A stretch of 9,050 nucleotides of DNA from a bacterium (GTDB taxonomy: Bacteria > Patescibacteriota > Minisyncoccia > UBA6257 > 2-01-FULL-56-20). The notes below the pieces were generated by a model. The model saw nothing but the letters and a program-made list of their open reading frames with translations, did no database searches and was not told the origin of the DNA. The DNA lies in contig JAJXYP010000017.1 of NCBI GenBank assembly GCA_021780545.1, positions 1-9,050 on the forward strand. Direction: 5' to 3'. The translations under genes were made by a program, and so were the position numbers. Below, in pieces: positions 6,887 through 9,050 of the stretch (positions are counted from its first letter, which is position 1; each line of letters starts with the position of its first letter).

Positions 6887-8500
6887 ATGGTATATAATCT
6901 CCTGGTATAAAAATCGCGCGTGTAGTTCAGTGGTAGAACGCTGTCCTGATAAGACAGAGGTCGTAGGTTCGATTCCTGCCACGCGCACAAGAGAAGTACA
7001 GAGGTCATTTTGCAAAAAATTTAACCGCGATGCGCGGAGCGCATCGTTCAGTGTGGTGGGGGTAAGAACGAGAGAACGGTTCTTAAGAAAGAGGGTCGAG
7101 CCGAAGAATTTTTTTGCCGAGAGTTTTTTCTGCGTGAGGGTGGGGGTAAGAGCGGTTTCCGTCAGATTTTCTGCGTCTTTTATCCATTCCCGCAGGGGTT
7201 CGAGCCAAGCGACCTGCCCTTTGGCAAGTAAGGCCATTTTCTCCTCCAACCCCTTCTTGTGAGAAAGAAGCTCCGCCTTCTGCTCACGATAGGTGTCGCG
7301 GTCGATATCCTCCTCAAGTCGGGCTTCAAGCAGGATGTGGAGCTTCTTTTCAATGGTCATTATCTCCTCTTTCATCGCTTGGCTCGCCGTAGCGGTCGAT
7401 TGGGTGGCCTCCCACTCATCCTTGTCGGCCATAGCCCGAAGTTCTACCGCCCAATTATGGGGCAGGGCATAGTGTCCCATGACCTCCGACAGCTTGGCGG
7501 ACAACGCCTCCTCTCTGATGAAGGGCTGGGAGCAAATCGTGCCTTTCTTGGTACAGCGATAATAGACGTAGGCGTGGACATTGCCGTTCTTCTGACGCTT
7601 TACCTTCTCCTCGGCGGTGATGCTCCGCCCGCACTCGCCACAACGCAGTAAACCGCAAAGCGGTTTTGGGTTGTTCTCTGGCTCGTGGTGCGCCCGCCCT
7701 CGTTCCCTCAAAACCTCCTGCACCTTATCAAATAATTTTTTCGATACGAGAGCGGGATGCTTGCCCTCGTACAGTTCTCCGGCATAGCGGAACATGCCCA
7801 TATAAAAGGGATTGGAAAGCATGCCGGAAACTTGGTCGCGGCTTAAAGGCCTCCCGCCTTCGCTTCGCCACCTGTTCGTCGCCCTCGTCTTGATGCCGCC
7901 CTTGAAAAGAAACAGGGAGAGGTCTTCCAGACGGGAATCGCCTTCGGCGCACAATTCAAACGTCTTTATAACGACAGGGGCTTCCCGCCTGTCCTTCACG
8001 ACAACCTTGCGGGCTACGTCGTTCAGATAGCCGACGGGGGCGACGGACGGATATTCTCCTCTTTTCGCCTTCTCATGCAACCCGCGCTTGGTGTTCGTCG
8101 CCAAGTCGCGGACGTACTGCGTAGCCGCCGCGAATTCAACCGACATGAGGAGTCCGTTGTCTTCTGACTGGTAGTCGTGCTCGTAGGTTCTTACTTGTTG
8201 TATCGTGCCGATTTGGTGGAGCCAGCGTATTTTCCCGTCGTCCCACGGATTGCGGGCAAGGCGGTCGAGTTTCCAACATATGATGCCCCTTGCCTCTCCC
8301 CGTTCAATCCTCTCCATCATCTCATTGAACACGGGGCGGCCGGGCTTCTTCGCTGTCTCCTTCTCGGTGAACTCGTGGACGATGCAAAGTCCCTCCTGCT
8401 TCGCCAAACTACGCAAGACGGAAAGCTGGTCTTCGATTGAGCGCACCTGCCTGTCTTCGGCTTCGGTGGATTTGCGGGCGTAGAGGAAATAATTGAGCAT
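6797..8500 (-). CDS. Large serine recombinase (site-specific integrase), reading through tRNA-Ile
   Basis: Cuts and rejoins DNA at att sites through a serine-phosphodiester link to integrate or excise the element. The resolvase domain starts YFLYARKSTEAEDRQ (R9, catalytic S11) and has GRPVFNEMMERIERG and WKLDRLARN (D79, R80, R83). A recombinase DNA-binding domain follows (about 153-270), then a zinc ribbon (CGLLRCGECG, C287/C290, with C316 and C323), then a coiled coil (about 375-428) usual for large serine integrases. The start at 8500 agrees with family starts; no Shine-Dalgarno is present. The domain end is about residue 500: residues 505-529 are the antisense of tRNA-Ile and residues 530-567 the antisense of its promoter and of the 3' end of the hydrolase gene. 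That tail is host sequence, not part of the family, and would differ in the excised form. Confidence 0.9.
   Translation of the reverse strand: MLNYFLYARKSTEAEDRQVRSIEDQLSVLRSLAKQEGLCIVHEFTEKETAKKPGRPVFNEMMERIERGEARGIICWKLDRLARNPWDDGKIRWLHQIGTIQQVRTYEHDYQSEDNGLLMSVEFAAATQYVRDLATNTKRGLHEKAKRGEYPSVAPVGYLNDVARKVVVKDRREAPVVIKTFELCAEGDSRLEDLSLFLFKGGIKTRATNRWRSEGGRPLSRDQVSGMLSNPFYMGMFRYAGELYEGKHPALVSKKLFDKVQEVLRERGRAHHEPENNPKPLCGLLRCGECGRSITAEEKVKRQKNGNVHAYVYYRCTKKGTICSQPFIREEALSAKLSEVMGHYALPHNWAVELRAMADKDEWEATQSTATASQAMKEEIMTIEKKLHILLEARLEEDIDRDTYREQKAELLSHKKGLEEKMALLAKGQVAWLEPLREWIKDAENLTETALTPTLTQKKLSAKKFFGSTLFLKNRSLVLTPTTLNDALRASRLNFLQNDLCTSLVRVAGIEPTTSVLSGQRSTTELHARFLYQEIIYHLWRLRHNIVPRTGSVVPLRNAVHQFRLAI
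6893..6898 (+). promoter_or_regulatory. -10 element of the tRNA-Ile gene
   Basis: A perfect TATAAT lies 17 bases before the tRNA and 6 bases after the stop codon of the hydrolase gene. No convincing -35 is seen at 16-19 bases upstream; the region there is the coding end of the hydrolase. Confidence 0.55.
6916..6987 (+). tRNA. tRNA-Ile (anticodon GAT)
   Basis: Acceptor GCGCGTG pairs with CACGCGC (6980-6986); D arm GTTC/GAAC with loop AGTGGTA; anticodon stem CTGTC/GACAG with loop CTGATAA, anticodon GAT (reads AUC); T arm GTAGG/CCTGC with loop TTCGATT. The discriminator base is A6987. CCA is not encoded: the sequence continues CAAGAG, unlike the tRNA-Val upstream, which has CCA. The 3' end is the probable integration site of the element to the right. 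Confidence 0.95.
6968..6995. other. Probable attachment junction (att) at the tRNA-Ile 3' end
   Basis: The tRNA remains intact up to A6987, while the bases after it (CAAGAG) do not continue as CCA. A site-specific recombinase gene ends into the tRNA from the right, and beyond it lie element-type genes (excisionase-like HTH, type I modification). That is the standard layout of an element inserted at a tRNA 3' end. The exact crossover point and the other junction cannot be seen in this window. Confidence 0.5.
7014..7046 (-). terminator. Terminator-like hairpin near the recombinase 3' end
   Basis: A perfect 8-base inverted repeat, CGATGCGC and GCGCATCG around a 3-base loop, lies at 7028-7046. 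Reading leftward it is followed after 8 bases by a run of six T (7019-7014). It overlaps codons for DALRAS at the end of the recombinase domain, before the tRNA. The gap to the T run is longer than in a classic intrinsic terminator, so function is uncertain. Confidence 0.35.
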
Positions 8501-8512
8501 ATAATCATAATA
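8501..8512 (-). promoter_or_regulatory. Recombinase -10 element (leaderless start)
   Basis: Reading leftward, TATTAT (8512-8507) is followed by exactly 6 bases and then the ATG at 8500, the same spacing as at the 3821 gene. A start of transcription would coincide with the start codon. The -35 zone falls within the AGGACA repeats; no good TTGACA match is seen, so the promoter may be weak or need an activator. Confidence 0.4.
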
Positions 8513-8516
8513 ACAT

Positions 8517-8562
8517 AAATAGGACAGAATAGGACAAGGTATGTGGATGACAAAAAAGGACA
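8517..8562. repeat. Three 10-base AAATAGGACA repeats, probable operator
   Basis: AAATAGGACA (8517-8526) and GAATAGGACA (8527-8536) are directly adjacent in tandem, one helical turn apart; AAAAAGGACA (8553-8562) is a third copy. A weaker GGACA occurs at 8585-8589, at the start of the HTH gene. The array covers the -35 zone of the recombinase and the promoter region of the HTH gene, so it could be a binding site that controls both. Confidence 0.55.
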
Positions 8563-8574
8563 GTGGTGTATTCT
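8547..8574 (+). promoter_or_regulatory. Promoter of the HTH-hsdM operon
   Basis: ATGACA (8547-8552), 16-base spacer and TATTCT (8569-8574) precede the ATG at 8583 by 8 bases. The expected transcription start near 8581 gives a leader of about 2 bases, again leaderless, with no Shine-Dalgarno sequence. The third AGGACA repeat lies in the spacer. Confidence 0.45.
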
Positions 8575-8582
8575 TATAGATA

Positions 8583-8774
8583 ATGGACAGCGAGAAACTT
8601 CTTACCGCACAGGAGGTTGCGAAGAGATTAAGGGTGAGCGAACGTTCCGTGATGCGGTATATTCACGCGGGCAAGTTGCGAGCAACAAAGATTGGCTATT
8701 GGCGCATCAATGAGAAGGACTTGAAGGATTTTCTTGAGGGTAATGTAAATGTACGAAAGCGGAAGAAAAAATAG
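8583..8774 (+). CDS. Excisionase-family helix-turn-helix DNA-binding protein
   Basis: A 63-residue protein that is almost entirely a MerR-like/excisionase HTH (HTH_17 type): [20 protein letters not shown] forms the helix-turn-helix (about residues 7-27), followed by the wing '[13 protein letters not shown]' and the closing helix '[11 protein letters not shown]', then a basic tail RKRKKK. Such proteins bind DNA as element regulators or recombination directionality factors. It is divergent from the recombinase across 82 bases holding the AGGACA repeats, and its stop lies 5 bases before hsdM, so it probably shares a transcript with the R-M genes. It may repress or activate both promoters, or steer the recombinase toward excision; the sequence does not decide between these. 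Confidence 0.8.
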   Translation: MDSEKLLTAQEVAKRLRVSERSVMRYIHAGKLRATKIGYWRINEKDLKDFLEGNVNVRKRKKK

Positions 8775-8779
8775 CCACA

Positions 8780-9050
8780 ATGAAAATCACGCTTTCACAG
8801 CTCGAACAACATCTCTTCGCCGCCGCAGATGTCCTTCGCGGCAAAATGGACGCCTCCGAGTTTAAGGAATATATCTTCGGGATGCTTTTTTTAAAGCGTG
8901 TGTCAGACCAGTTTGAACTTGAGCAAGAAGTCATAAGAGCGCGATGGTCAAAGCAGGGGTTTTCAGAAAAAAAGGTTCAGGAGCTTCTGAACGACCCGAC
9001 GCAATATGAGGACACCTTCTTCGTACCGAAGCGTGCTCGATGGGAGAATA
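8780..9050 (+). CDS. hsdM: Type I restriction-modification DNA methyltransferase, N-terminus (partial)
   Basis: The first 90 codons of a gene that continues past the window. The protein starts [20 protein letters not shown], then [20 protein letters not shown] and [10 protein letters not shown], which is the HsdM N-terminal helical domain. HsdM is the N6-adenine methyltransferase subunit of type I systems; with HsdS it marks host DNA, and with HsdR it forms the restriction enzyme. The catalytic NPPF motif lies further on and cannot be checked. The ATG at 8780 follows the HTH stop by 5 bases with no Shine-Dalgarno at proper spacing, so coupled translation is likely. hsdS and hsdR are expected to the right (inference). 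Confidence 0.92.
   Translation, partial: MKITLSQLEQHLFAAADVLRGKMDASEFKEYIFGMLFLKRVSDQFELEQEVIRARWSKQGFSEKKVQELLNDPTQYEDTFFVPKRARWEN

Larger units (their letters stand above)
6988..9050. mobile_element. Left end of an integrated element carrying a recombinase and a type I R-M system
   Basis: From the tRNA-Ile 3' end rightward the content changes from housekeeping and envelope genes to a large serine recombinase, an excisionase-family HTH protein and hsdM. The element continues past the window, so its size and right boundary are unknown. It could be a defence island mobilised by the recombinase. Confidence 0.6.

Noticed and set aside
6790..7008. Minus-strand frame with CAWQESNLRPLSYQDS
   Set aside because: This is the antisense of tRNA-Ile in another frame than the recombinase; such peptides are known annotation artefacts.
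6852..7262. Plus-strand frame across tRNA-Ile and the recombinase end
   Set aside because: It is antisense to the recombinase and spans the tRNA, with no domain features.
8707..8934. Minus-strand 75-codon frame over the hsdM start
   Set aside because: It is antisense to the clear HsdM N-terminal domain and has no recognisable features.

Overview
The window looks like a compact bacterial chromosome segment, most likely from the Candidate Phyla Radiation / Patescibacteria (a fairly GC-rich Parcubacteria-like lineage is my best guess). This rests on tight gene packing, TGA used as a stop, a PilO-type pilus gene, a VKOR-type thioredoxin domain fused to a LolA/LppX-like domain, and a large serine recombinase of a type common in these genomes. 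The placement is inference; no phylogenetic marker was compared. No stretch over 300 bases lacks a gene.

Left part (1-3548): the first 904 codons of dnaE, the replicative DNA polymerase III alpha subunit, run leftward off the window edge. A 51-base divergent promoter region separates dnaE from a rightward two-gene unit, a PilO-like pilus assembly protein and a small one-helix membrane protein, which overlap by 4 bases (ATGA).

Middle (3555-6987): a tRNA-Val(GAC) gene whose -35 element lies inside the preceding gene, then two cell-envelope genes. The first is a membrane-anchored LolA/LppX-like domain fused to a CXXC thioredoxin-like domain. The second is a secreted protein with a long Thr/Pro/Ala linker and a probable (beta/alpha)8 glycoside hydrolase domain. 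A tRNA-Ile(GAT) gene follows. This part reads as core chromosome with surface and secretion functions.

Right part (about 6988-9050): the left end of an integrated element that appears to have entered at the 3' end of tRNA-Ile. It carries a large serine recombinase reading toward the tRNA, a divergently transcribed excisionase-type HTH protein, and the start of a type I restriction-modification methyltransferase gene (hsdM) that runs off the window. The recombinase frame stays open through the antisense of the whole tRNA and into the 3' end of the neighbouring hydrolase gene, so about its last 63 codons are host DNA. Near-perfect 10-base repeats fill the recombinase/HTH intergenic region and look like a shared operator.

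A recurring feature is that several start codons sit only 4-11 bases downstream of a good -10 hexamer with no usable Shine-Dalgarno sequence, suggesting leaderless or nearly leaderless mRNAs.
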